Shown: positions 8,683-16,205 of the stretch, piece by piece
How positions within the stretch are numbered: position 1 is the stretch's first letter
Layout of the letters: every line of letters begins with the position of its first letter
DNA from: an uncultured Gammaproteobacteria bacterium
Lineage (GTDB): Bacteria > Pseudomonadota > Gammaproteobacteria > Pseudomonadales > Ketobacteraceae
Assembly (NCBI GenBank): GCA_913063125.1
Contig: CAJXZM010000018.1
Span: 1-53,159 of the forward strand
Length of the DNA stretch: 53,159 bases
Direction of reading: 5' to 3'
Translations under genes and position numbers: made by a program
The notes under the pieces: generated by a model
Told to the model about the DNA's origin: nothing
The model's database searches: none
What the model saw: the letters and a program-made list of their open reading frames with translations, nothing else

Positions 8683-10269
8683 TCAAACATTTTGACTTGC
8701 TAAATACTCGTCATAAGTTCCCCGGAAGTCAACGATACCTTTTGGTGTTATTTCGATAATACGTGTAGCTAGTGACGACACAAACTCACGATCATGACTA
8801 ACAAACATTAGTGTGCCGGGATAATTTTCCAAAGCCAGGTTTAACGCTTCAATGGACTCCATATCCATATGATTGGTAGGCTCATCCATCATCAGAACAT
8901 TTGGGCGTTGTAACATGATTTTTCCGAACAACATACGGCCCTGCTCACCACCAGAAATAATCTTCACTGATTTATCAATATCGTTTTGGGAAAACAACAA
9001 ACGCCCGAGAGTACCCCGAATAACTTGCTCGTCATCTTCCTCTTGACCCCATTGCGCCATCCATTCGACTAGCGGTAAATCTTCTTCAAAATCAACAGCA
9101 TGGTCCTGGGCATAGTACCCAATGTCTGTATTTTCAGACCACTTAACACTTCCTTCAGTAGGCTCAAGGTTTTGTACCAAACAACGCAATAATGTGGTTT
9201 TTCCCACACCGTTAGCACCAATGATCGCTACCCGTTCTCCCACCTCAACCATAAGGTTTAAGCCAGAAAATAACGTTTCATCATAACTTTTCCCCAAACC
9301 CTCTACTTCAACCGCTAATCGATGTAGCTTCTTATCTTGCTCAAATCGAATAAAAGGACTCTTTCGACTTGAAGGTTTAACATCCGCCAATTTAATTTTA
9401 TCAATTTGCTTGGCTCGAGAAGTAGCTTGCTTAGACTTCGATGCGTTGGCAGAAAAGCGGCTTACGAAAGATTTCAGTTCGGCAATTTGAGCCTTTTTCT
9501 TTGCGTTATCCGTTTGCAGTCTCTCTGCAGCCTGAGTTGCCGCGGTCATATACTCATCATAGGAACCAGGAAACATACGAATTTCTCCGTAATCCAAATC
9601 TGCCATATGGGTACAAACACTGTTTAGGAAGTGACGATCATGAGAAATGATAATCATGGTGCAATTACGTTCGTTTAACACTGTTTCCAACCAACGAATG
9701 GTACTGATATCCAGGTTGTTTGTTGGCTCATCAAGCAACATAATATCAGGATCAGAGAACAATACCTGTGCCAGCAAAACGCGTAATTTCCAACCCGGCG
9801 CAACCTCGCTCATCAGCCCGTAGTGCTGATCAACAGGAATACCCACACCCAGTAATAACTCACCGGCACGAGCCTCTGCACTATAGCCATCCATTTCAGC
9901 AAACTCTCCTTCTAAATCTGCTGCACGAAGACCATCTTCTTCTGTCATATCAGGATTATCATAAATCGCATCACGCTCTGATTTAACCGACCATAGTTCC
10001 TCATGACCCATAATCACCGTATCAATGACTGCAAACTCTTCAAAAGCAAACTGATCTTGCTTCAGTTTACCAATACGCTCATTGGGATCTTTCGAGACAT
10101 TTCCAGACGATGCCTCCAAATCTTCGCCCAATATCTTCATAAATGTCGATTTACCACAGCCATTGGCACCAATCAGGCCATAACGGTTTTTATTACCGAA
10201 TTTAACTGAGACATTTTCAAACAGCGGCTTAGCGCCAAATTGCATGGTGATATTCGCGGTAGTAAGCAA
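8683..10269 (-). CDS. ybiT: ABC-F ATPase YbiT
   Basis: A 528-residue soluble protein with two tandem ABC ATPase domains and no membrane segments, the ABC-F layout. Walker A motifs are GANGCGKST (first domain) and GANGVGKTT (second). Walker B regions read [12 protein letters not shown] and [12 protein letters not shown], and the signature of the second domain is SGGEQGR. The start [20 protein letters not shown] and the segment [17 protein letters not shown] are characteristic of YbiT rather than EttA, Uup or YheS. ABC-F proteins act on the ribosome during translation; YbiT's precise role is less well defined. Length is normal for the family. Confidence 0.93.
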   Translation of the reverse strand: MLTTANITMQFGAKPLFENVSVKFGNKNRYGLIGANGCGKSTFMKILGEDLEASSGNVSKDPNERIGKLKQDQFAFEEFAVIDTVIMGHEELWSVKSERDAIYDNPDMTEEDGLRAADLEGEFAEMDGYSAEARAGELLLGVGIPVDQHYGLMSEVAPGWKLRVLLAQVLFSDPDIMLLDEPTNNLDISTIRWLETVLNERNCTMIIISHDRHFLNSVCTHMADLDYGEIRMFPGSYDEYMTAATQAAERLQTDNAKKKAQIAELKSFVSRFSANASKSKQATSRAKQIDKIKLADVKPSSRKSPFIRFEQDKKLHRLAVEVEGLGKSYDETLFSGLNLMVEVGERVAIIGANGVGKTTLLRCLVQNLEPTEGSVKWSENTDIGYYAQDHAVDFEEDLPLVEWMAQWGQEEDDEQVIRGTLGRLLFSQNDIDKSVKIISGGEQGRMLFGKIMLQRPNVLMMDEPTNHMDMESIEALNLALENYPGTLMFVSHDREFVSSLATRIIEITPKGIVDFRGTYDEYLASQNV

Positions 10270-10414
10270 TGTAATATTCCGAATTAAATTAGCTAAAACA
10301 CCGCATTCACAGAAAAAGAGAGAGGCGGCAAAAGGTGGCGCGCATTATGCCACACAATATGCGGGAGACGAAATCAAGCGAAAAGATCTAGCCTGGAGGT
10401 TAACGCTTACTAAC

Positions 10415-10627
10415 TTAGGGGGTTTTTAGGCTTCCACCCTTCTCTGTCACACGATTCATGTCTTTCAAAATGCCATTACTGATATTGTATATCCAACCTT
10501 GATCATGACCCCCATCGCCGCCTGGAAGCAAGTTAACCATTTGATTTGCAGACACCCCACTATCAGAACAGCCTATCCAAAGGTACTCTGGGGTTTGAAT
10601 ACCCGAAGACATCGTAGAAAAACATTC
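10415..10627 (-). pseudogene. Beta-carbonic anhydrase with large internal deletion
   Basis: The minus-strand frame begins ECFSTMSSGIQTPEYLWIGC and continues SDSGVSANQMVNLLPG. This is the first half of a beta-carbonic anhydrase, where the family reads PEYLWIGCSDSRVPANxIxxLLPG. It then jumps to DQGWIYNISNGILKDM, which matches the family's C-terminal HGWIYDIxxGLLKDL. About 100 central residues, including the HxxC zinc ligands, are missing, and the catalytic Asp-Arg pair has lost its Arg (SDSR to SDSG). An in-frame TGA lies just upstream. It is a dead gene retaining both ends. Confidence 0.75.
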
Positions 10628-10652
10628 GATTCATTTTTTACAACAAAAGACA

Positions 10653-11720
10653 CTAAAACAAACTCCACCCCTTATCTTCTTCAGTGCTTACCTCTTTCCT
10701 TGATAGCTCTGAGAGAGTCAATATTTGCGATTGCAATTGATTCAACTCTTCTTTACGTTCCTTCGCTAACTGCTTCCAAATTTCATTTTTTTGTGCACCA
10801 TCAATTTCTTTGCCTTTAAACTGCGCCACGTTCGCTTGTAACAGCTTGATTTCGGAGTTTAACGTTGCTTGTGCTGACGCGGATAACCTCTGTAGTTTTC
10901 GCAATTGGCTATCTTGCTTTTGAATGGTTGCTTCTAACATAACTTGTTTCTGTACCGCATTATGTTTTAGCCCATCGATACTTGATTCTAATCCTGCAAT
11001 TTTGACATTAGCCAATTGCAACTCACTTAACAGCCCTTCATATTTTTTCTCTTTCGCGTCGAGGCTTAGTTCCAATGTATCCACATCAGATATTGCATTA
11101 TGATACTGTGTTTCAAAATTAGCTGTTTCCACACTCGTTTTCACGACCAAAACCAACAAGACAATGGCAGCGATAGATATCATATTGCCCCAAGAGAAAA
11201 AATGAACCCAAGAACGCTGCCTACCTATATCCGATGACACTCCAGTATCGGCATAATTTTTTTCACTCTCAATAATGTCTTCGTCATGCCGGCGATTCGA
11301 AAAACGCCCCGTTGTAACATCTTCGATATCTTCTGATTTTTTCAGCGACCCAATCAAAGGCAACTGATATAAACTTTTTGCAGTACTTGTAAACGAGTGC
11401 GACATTGCCTTAAGCGCTTCTCGCTCTGCAAGAATAATATCTTTTAGCGATTCAGCATTTCGCTTGGCATCACCCGCCACCTTATCTTGCATAACAGAAA
11501 CAACGCTGGTAATAAGGCTTTGCTGATTGGCAGATAATCGACCAAAAGTTCCGTGTTTTTTTACTTGTGAATGACGAAGCATCTCATCGATAGTGTTCTC
11601 ATCGGAGCTATTACCATCGGAACGGCTTGTATTCCCATCACCTTTTAATGCACCACTGATCCATTGGTCGACTTTTGAAACTGCTAACCCCTGCCTTACG
11701 GACAATTCTTTTGACCCCAC
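10653..11720 (-). CDS. Hypothetical single-pass membrane protein with long coiled coil
   Basis: A 355-residue protein that I do not recognise. Residues 1-170 are hydrophilic and Ser/Asp-rich (SRSDGNSSDENT near 33). One transmembrane helix (SIAAIVLLVLVV) lies at about residues 180-193. The C-terminal 150 residues are Leu/Gln/Lys-rich with heptad-like spacing, suggesting a coiled coil outside the membrane. By layout it resembles proteins that bridge membrane and envelope structures, but no family motif supports a function. It stands alone, with about 600 bases of mostly decayed sequence upstream. Confidence 0.65.
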   Translation of the reverse strand: MGSKELSVRQGLAVSKVDQWISGALKGDGNTSRSDGNSSDENTIDEMLRHSQVKKHGTFGRLSANQQSLITSVVSVMQDKVAGDAKRNAESLKDIILAEREALKAMSHSFTSTAKSLYQLPLIGSLKKSEDIEDVTTGRFSNRRHDEDIIESEKNYADTGVSSDIGRQRSWVHFFSWGNMISIAAIVLLVLVVKTSVETANFETQYHNAISDVDTLELSLDAKEKKYEGLLSELQLANVKIAGLESSIDGLKHNAVQKQVMLEATIQKQDSQLRKLQRLSASAQATLNSEIKLLQANVAQFKGKEIDGAQKNEIWKQLAKERKEELNQLQSQILTLSELSRKEVSTEEDKGWSLF

Positions 11721-11823
11721 AATACAACCCCTTATTACTATAAGTACATACCTTGCGCATAGTACTACTGCCTCCAGGGTTGTAAAAGCAATGAATTACC
11801 TTTCCTTATAAAATATTAAGCAC

Positions 11824-11880
11824 TCCAGAATAACAAAAACAAATTAGCACATTAATTGCCCAATTTATTGTTATTCTGGA
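11824..11880. repeat. 13-base perfect inverted repeat
   Basis: TCCAGAATAACAA at 11824-11836 is repeated in inverted form at 11868-11880 with a 31-base AT-rich loop. It lies 104-160 bases upstream of the minus-strand gene starting at 11720. There is no T-tract of the kind a simple terminator needs. The AATAAC...GTTATT ends resemble the outer boxes of an attC site, but the inner boxes are not convincing. Confidence 0.6.
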
Positions 11881-11989
11881 ACAAGCATCACGCATTGTTA
11901 TCTTGCATTAGAATTTTTGAAAGCTCTCTTATCCGAAGCGCTCCTTAACATAGAGGCCACTGGTATGAATAGATAGATAGTGAAACCTA

Positions 11990-12211
11990 TCAAAAAGGTA
12001 AAATTGGATGTTTATCTAAACTAGCTTGATCCGGCCACAACTCAGAAAAGCGAATTAAGCCGGGATCAAAAGGGTCTTCTGCTACATCGTAGGCAACACA
12101 CCTATCACTTTTATACGTTGTTTCGACCAGTATTTTCAAATGAGGTCAAACCTCTGCGACACGATTTGGTGGAAACCTAAGTGAGCCAAATACCGCTACT
12201 TTTTCTTTCAT
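11990..12211 (-). pseudogene. Antibiotic-biosynthesis-monooxygenase-like protein, nonsense-mutated
   Basis: From the ATG at 12211 the minus strand encodes KEKVAVFGSLRFPPNRVAEV, then a TGA at 12146-12148. It continues in the same frame as PHLKILVETTYKSDRCVAYD and ends with RFSELWPDQASLDKH. The pattern (start-of-strand V-V-G, then central C-x-x-Y-D, then ELWPDQASLDKH) is that of the ABM/YgiN fold of small quinol or antibiotic monooxygenases. The usual last 15-20 residues are replaced by ILPF and a stop. The internal stop plus the truncated C-terminus make it a pseudogene. Confidence 0.68.
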
Positions 12212-12336
12212 TGTGCTTCTTTACTATTAGTTCCTGTTATCCAAGGTGTTAAAAAGACCTATCGTTGCAAGGACCTTAATTGGTGGATACTAACCAATCT
12301 ATTGAATTTTATCTGTAGGATATGCCTTTTAGGACA

Positions 12337-12741
12337 CTACAAAGGTACTTCCATTTTAAAATATGCAACACCTGCTTTATAAAAACGATCACTGCACTTA
12401 TACATTTCAAAACGCTTATAAAACCCCAAAGCAGACTCCCTAGCGTCACACCAAAAAACTTTCGTCTGATTATTTTTTAGATCTCGAATGACAAAATCTA
12501 ACATTTTGGAACCGATGCCTTGGTTTTGAAAACGAACATCGGTAGCAAATTTTCTTAAGCGAGCTTTTTCTGCTTTTAGATAAATAGAAGCAACGCAAAT
12601 AAGCTCGTTATTGATGAATGCACCAAAATGCAAACCCTCCTCATCACCATCAACCTTGCAAAAATCAGGAGGCTCATTTGGCCATAAAACTTTATGGCGT
12701 AGAGGAATAGTCTCTTTCCAGTGAATACTTTTAATTTCCAT
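12337..12741 (-). CDS. GNAT family N-acetyltransferase
   Basis: A 134-residue acetyltransferase of the GNAT fold. The acetyl-CoA-binding motif is RFQNQGIGSKMLDFV, near residues 67-81 (Q/RxxGxG/A form). The N-terminal LRHKVLWPNEPPDF and the later ALGFYKRF are typical of a small GNAT subgroup. I choose ATG 12741, which leaves CTGGAGG upstream. A longer frame from GTG 12813 would translate through the attC-like element and is unlikely. Position directly after an attC-like site, and GNAT being a common cassette cargo, suggest a former integron cassette. The substrate is unknown. Confidence 0.78.
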   Translation of the reverse strand: MEIKSIHWKETIPLRHKVLWPNEPPDFCKVDGDEEGLHFGAFINNELICVASIYLKAEKARLRKFATDVRFQNQGIGSKMLDFVIRDLKNNQTKVFWCDARESALGFYKRFEMYKCSDRFYKAGVAYFKMEVPL

Positions 12742-12765
12742 ATATTTAGCGGAACCTCCAGTTGC

Positions 12766-12842
12766 ATATAACATCAAGATGAGTAGCGCTACGAGGGAGT
12801 GTCGGGCGACCAACGGGAGTGGAATCCATGTTCTTGTTATAC
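12766..12842 (-). repeat. attC-like imperfect inverted repeat (possible integron cassette site)
   Basis: Read on the minus strand this 77-base element starts GTATAACAAG and ends TTGATGTTATAT. The outer boxes GTATAAC and GTTATAT are complementary except for one base and fit the RYYYAAC/GTTRRRY pattern loosely. Inner sequence includes the perfect palindrome GTAGCGCTAC. It lies between the stop of one gene and the ribosome-binding site of the next, where an attC belongs. The inner L boxes pair only partly, so the call is tentative. Confidence 0.38.
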
Positions 12843-12879
12843 ATCTACTCTATTTACCTGAAGTCGCTTAATTTTCTTG

Positions 12880-13324
12880 TTACATGCCAGCCAGTGGCAC
12901 ACCAATTTTGGGATAAGCCGACTCTTTTATGTAATCCATAATTAAGCTTGTATCCAGTTCAACAAAGAACTCAATTATTTTCTTAAGCTCTCCGGTTACT
13001 CTATTTGCAATTTCTATTCTAATATCTGGATCGTCTTCTGGCACATTGTCATGGATTAAGACGCATAATGTTGCAAGTAAAGTCGACTTCTTTGAAGCTA
13101 AAGTTTTGTTTGAGTCTAAAAATCCCTATAAGCTCAATGTTATCTTCCCCTGCTAGGCAGATGTCCTCAACTTGCTCATAGAACATAAGTAAATCATCTT
13201 TTTCCAATAATTCCATAAGCTCCCACGTTGGATCAGGAAGAGCTACACCACTACTTGTGGTTTCCTGGCTTCCACATTTCGGGCAGGCGGCTGTCCATTT
13301 ACGCCGCTCCTCGAATGCTGCCAC
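12880..13324 (-). pseudogene. Frameshifted conserved hypothetical gene with CPKCG motif
   Basis: The first frame, from GTG 13324, encodes FEERRKWTAACPKCGSQETT and an acidic region up to EDNIELIG. The coding signal then moves to another frame as GFLDSNKTLASKKSTLLATL, through VPEDDPDIRIEIANRVTGEL and MDYIKESAYPKIGVPLAGM to the TAA at 12880-12882. Removing or adding one base in the GGG or TTTTT run near 13118-13128 would join the halves into a protein of about 147 residues. The CxxC pair may be a small zinc knuckle. The N-terminus may also have been cut, since it begins one base after the ParE stop codon. Confidence 0.6.
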
Positions 13325-13327
13325 TTA

Positions 13328-13627
13328 TTATGGTTGAATCTCATTTTCTTTCATTTTCTGTCGATAGTTCTTAACAAGTAAAACTAATATTTGTGTTTCT
13401 TGTATTTTATAAACTACTCGATAACTTCCTTGTACGATTTCACGAATATCATTTCGCTTGATCTCCGAAACCACTCTTCCACTTTGCGAAAAATCAATCC
13501 ATCGATCTACTGAATCAAATATTCCTTCAACCCATCGTTCAGCAGCACTTGGTTTATCTAGAGTTATATAAGCAGCAATATCTCGAGCCTGGTCAACTGC
13601 CAAAGGAGACCAAATGATTTTCAACAA
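13328..13627 (-). CDS. RelE/ParE family toxin
   Basis: A 99-residue toxin of the RelE/ParE superfamily. It begins LKIIWSPLAVDQARDIAAYI, the usual ParE start with W-S-P-x-A and an alpha-helical hairpin. It then shows RWVEGIFDSVDRW and the late beta-strand pair REIVQGSYRVVYKI, as in ParE proteins that poison gyrase. It overlaps the 3' end of the antitoxin gene by 7 bases, so the two are translationally coupled. Whether it acts on gyrase (ParE) or on ribosome-bound mRNA (RelE) cannot be decided here. Confidence 0.85.
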   Translation of the reverse strand: MLKIIWSPLAVDQARDIAAYITLDKPSAAERWVEGIFDSVDRWIDFSQSGRVVSEIKRNDIREIVQGSYRVVYKIQETQILVLLVKNYRQKMKENEIQP

Positions 13628-13902
13628 TGGATTCCCTTCATAGCGATTGATTTCGCCTCTTCATGAGAGATACCTCGCCCTTCATTGATTTGTGACTCTG
13701 CTTTATAGATTTCCTCAAGCATCTCTAGACGAGCTTGCATCGCTTCAAATTCGCCAACATCAGCCAAAACAGCCACACCTTTGCCGTGCTGCGTTATGAT
13801 TAAAGGCCTTTTAGTTTCAGTAACTTGCTGAACATATGAGCTTACACCTGCTCTGAAATCAGAGAGAGCACGAATATCTTCATTTGGATTGATTCTTTGC
13901 AT
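13621..13902 (-). CDS. Phd/YefM family antitoxin
   Basis: A 93-residue antitoxin. The N-terminal Phd/YefM DNA-binding domain reads IRALSDFRAGVSSYVQQVTE followed by RPLIITQHGKGVAVLADVGEF, the typical family core. The C-terminal acidic tail (from about residue 60) should wrap the toxin. It is the first gene of the pair and is expected to autorepress. A perfect 20-base palindrome 11 bases upstream of its start is the natural operator. Confidence 0.88.
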   Translation of the reverse strand: MQRINPNEDIRALSDFRAGVSSYVQQVTETKRPLIITQHGKGVAVLADVGEFEAMQARLEMLEEIYKAESQINEGRGISHEEAKSIAMKGIHC

Positions 13903-13913
13903 GACAGCCCCCT

Positions 13914-13933
13914 TTGTACGTAATTACGTACAA
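13914..13933. promoter_or_regulatory. Operator palindrome of the Phd/ParE operon
   Basis: TTGTACGTAATTACGTACAA is a perfect 20-base palindrome ending 11 bases before the antitoxin ATG. Phd/YefM proteins bind such palindromes at their own promoter. The binding itself is inference. Confidence 0.7.
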
Positions 13934-13934
13934 T

Positions 13935-14162
13935 TTAGCACTTTCTTGGGGAGATCGCCAACTTTTGGACATGCTGTAAGAATCGACGAAGACATTCCTG
14001 TCCCGTAAGCCGCATGGCTTTCTTTGGACCAGGCGCCCGCTGCACCAATACACGCACGTGAATATGTTGACCCAACTTCTGGCCTCAGCTATGCAGAACA
14101 GCGGCCATGCTAAGGCTACCCATGATCACTGCTCAGAAAGTCAATGAGACGGCTTTGCCCAT
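13935..14162 (-). mobile_element. IS91-family (HUH) transposase remnant
   Basis: One minus-strand frame, broken by two TGA codons, reads MGSLSMAAVLHS, stop, GQKLGQHIHVRVLV, then LTGQECLRRFLQHV. IS91-family transposases read GxLHTWGQxLxxHPHxHxxV, including the HUH metal-binding histidines (HIH here), and later xxLxGEEFLRRFLxHVLPKGF. One of the stops sits exactly where the family has Trp. The more than 100 residues that normally separate these two blocks are gone. It is an internally deleted fossil; no terminal ori or ter sequences were found. Confidence 0.62.
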
Positions 14163-14333
14163 TTTGATTACTCGATCAACAATCATTCAGCATCATAAGA
14201 AATACCCTACAAATAAAGTTATTAAGATATGATAACATCCCCGCATTTACCTCATACCGACTAAGTAAGTAGAGATGCTGTGCTCAACCGCTACGATCGC
14301 TATACCTTACAAACAATTAACACCGGAAAACAA

Positions 14334-15092
14334 ATGAATTTCTTAAAAGTTTTTATATTGCTAATAATTTCTTCCAACTTACATGCTGAAGAAACCAAGA
14401 TTGAAGACATCTACAGATTAAACAATATTGGCGGTTCAATACTCATTGAGTCAGCCGATGGTAAAGTGAGCTATCAATATAACGTTAATAATGAAGAGAG
14501 TTTTATACCAGCCTCTACGTTTAAAATACCCAATACGCTTATTATATTAGAAGAAGGTCTGATCAAAGGTCAATTGGAAGTAATAGAGTGGGATGGTAAA
14601 GAGCGAGAATACGCGTCATGGAATAAAGATCAAACCCTTAAAAGTGCCTTTCAATATTCGTGCGTATGGTGCTATCAGCGTTATGCAAGGCAAGTAGGTA
14701 ACGAAAAATATCTCGAATATTTGCGCAAGTTTGATTATGGGAACTTCTCAACTGGTAGAGATATTTCTCGTTTTTGGTTAGATGGCGAACTCAGAATTTC
14801 AGTTAAGGATCAAATCAATTTTTTACGTAAAGTCCATGCCGAAGAGTTGCCAATACAAAAGTCCCATATTAAAACGCTGAAGAATATAATGATGTCAGAA
14901 GAGCATAAAAACTACAAAATGTGGTCAAAAACGGGATGGTCAGGAGAAGACGGTTGGTTTGTAGGCTATATACTCATTAACGATCATACTTGGTTTTTTG
15001 CTAATCATATTGAAATACATAAAAAATCAGATTTGAAATTTCGAAAGAAACTCACAATGGAGACACTTAAGGTTCTAAAAATTATTCCGTAA
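14334..15092 (+). CDS. Class D (OXA-type) beta-lactamase
   Basis: A 252-residue periplasmic serine beta-lactamase. The start at ATG 14334 gives a clean signal peptide (MNFLKVFILLIISSNLHA); a GTG at 14280 would add 18 residues before it. Class D motifs are all present: S61-T-F-K64 (active-site Ser and carbamylatable Lys), S109-C-V111, Y135-G-N137 and K199-T-G201, followed by WFVGY. The middle motif is S-C-V with a second Cys at WCY shortly after, which is unusual. It faces away from the toxin-antitoxin pair and follows the transposase remnant, suggesting acquisition. The substrate spectrum cannot be read from sequence. Confidence 0.92.
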   Translation: MNFLKVFILLIISSNLHAEETKIEDIYRLNNIGGSILIESADGKVSYQYNVNNEESFIPASTFKIPNTLIILEEGLIKGQLEVIEWDGKEREYASWNKDQTLKSAFQYSCVWCYQRYARQVGNEKYLEYLRKFDYGNFSTGRDISRFWLDGELRISVKDQINFLRKVHAEELPIQKSHIKTLKNIMMSEEHKNYKMWSKTGWSGEDGWFVGYILINDHTWFFANHIEIHKKSDLKFRKKLTMETLKVLKIIP

Positions 15093-15128
15093 GGGTTTGT
15101 ATTTTAAGTCAATAATTTTTGATCCAGT

Positions 15129-15188
15129 CGTTACCCTGCACCCTATTGTTGATTCCAGGACGGAACATGTAGGGTGCGTCTGGTAACG
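15129..15188. repeat. Imperfect inverted repeat after the beta-lactamase gene
   Basis: CGTTACCCTGCACCCTA at 15129-15145 pairs imperfectly with TAGGGTGCGTCTGGTAACG at 15170-15188. It lies 37 bases after the beta-lactamase stop. It could be a rho-independent-like terminator stem (a TTTT run follows) or the relic of a small mobile repeat. Confidence 0.5.
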
Positions 15189-15278
15189 ATTTTATCTGTT
15201 CGTGTATGGAGGGCAAACTATGATTACAGCAAAACATGCAGCTAACGAACTGCACTATGTCATTTAATTCTCGCTCTC

Positions 15279-16019
15279 TTAACCAATCTGACGTAGCCAG
15301 TGTTCCAATTCATCTGCACCACCAATATTCTCGCCATTTACAAACACCTGCGGCGTAGTACCTGCACCACTAACCGCTACCAATGAACTGTAACTAACAC
15401 CACCTACACCCAATTTGATCTCTTCGTAACCAAGGCCCTTACTCAAAAGCGCCTGTTTTGCACGACTGCAATGGGAACACCCAGCTTTACTAAACAAGGT
15501 TATTCTAGGAGGCTGTACAGCATCCGGGGCTACATGTCGCAGCATTGTATCTGCATCAGATACCTGAAACGGGTCGCCTGGCACATCCGGTTCAATAAAC
15601 ATTTTTTCTATTACGCCATCATTCACAAGCATACTGTAACGCCAGCTACGCTGACCAAAACCTAGATCATCTTTGTTGACCAACATACCCATACCTTCAG
15701 AGAACACACCGTTTCCATCAGGAATAAAACGGATGTTGGCAGCGTCTTGGTTTTCTTTCCACGCATCCATAACAAAGGCATCATTAACACTTAGACAAAC
15801 AATTTCATCGACACCATGCTCACGAAATACAGCAGACAATTCATTATAACGAGGAAGGTGAGTAGATGAGCACGTTGGTGTAAATGCTCCCGGTAAAGCA
15901 AACACAATCACTTTCTTCTGGGAGAAAATAGTTTCCGTGGAAACATCTAACCAATCATTATTCTCTCGGGTATGAAAAACAACAGCAGGTACGGCTTGAC
16001 CTTCTTTATTCTCTAACAT
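15279..16019 (-). CDS. Peroxiredoxin-glutaredoxin fusion (hybrid Prx5)
   Basis: A 246-residue two-domain antioxidant enzyme. Residues 1-165 are a Prx5-type peroxiredoxin with the peroxidatic Cys at position 50 in PGAFTPTCSSTHLP. Residues 170-246 are a glutaredoxin with C181-S-H-C184 as redox centre and the TTPQVFVNGENIGG glutathione-binding segment. Such fusions reduce peroxides using glutathione directly. The glutaredoxin motif is CSHC instead of the usual CPYC/CPFC. A single weak OxyR-like half site lies upstream but is not convincing. The gene is monocistronic and faces the beta-lactamase gene. Confidence 0.92.
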   Translation of the reverse strand: MLENKEGQAVPAVVFHTRENNDWLDVSTETIFSQKKVIVFALPGAFTPTCSSTHLPRYNELSAVFREHGVDEIVCLSVNDAFVMDAWKENQDAANIRFIPDGNGVFSEGMGMLVNKDDLGFGQRSWRYSMLVNDGVIEKMFIEPDVPGDPFQVSDADTMLRHVAPDAVQPPRITLFSKAGCSHCSRAKQALLSKGLGYEEIKLGVGGVSYSSLVAVSGAGTTPQVFVNGENIGGADELEHWLRQIG

Positions 16020-16205
16020 TGGATAATCTCCATGGGCTTGTTACTCATTATGTTGTTATCACGGTGTTAACCGCGATTCATAAGCAGTATGCAACGCCCA
16101 GAGAGATAGTTAAAATCATTCTTATTTATACTATTGATAGTTTATATCAATCAATAGAGGCAATTTGAAGCACCTATCAACGACATCTAACAACTATCCT
16201 TCTGT

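Noticed and set aside
11824-11880. Second attC site
   Set aside because: Outer ends are similar, but the element is only about 50 bases between boxes and inner boxes do not pair properly.
12742-12813. Extended N-terminus of the acetyltransferase from GTG 12813
   Set aside because: It would translate the attC-like repeat; the ATG at 12741 gives a normal GNAT start.
16137-16151. OxyR-like half site ATAGTTTATATCAAT upstream of the peroxiredoxin gene
   Set aside because: Only one half site with one changed base; the second half expected in a full OxyR site is absent.
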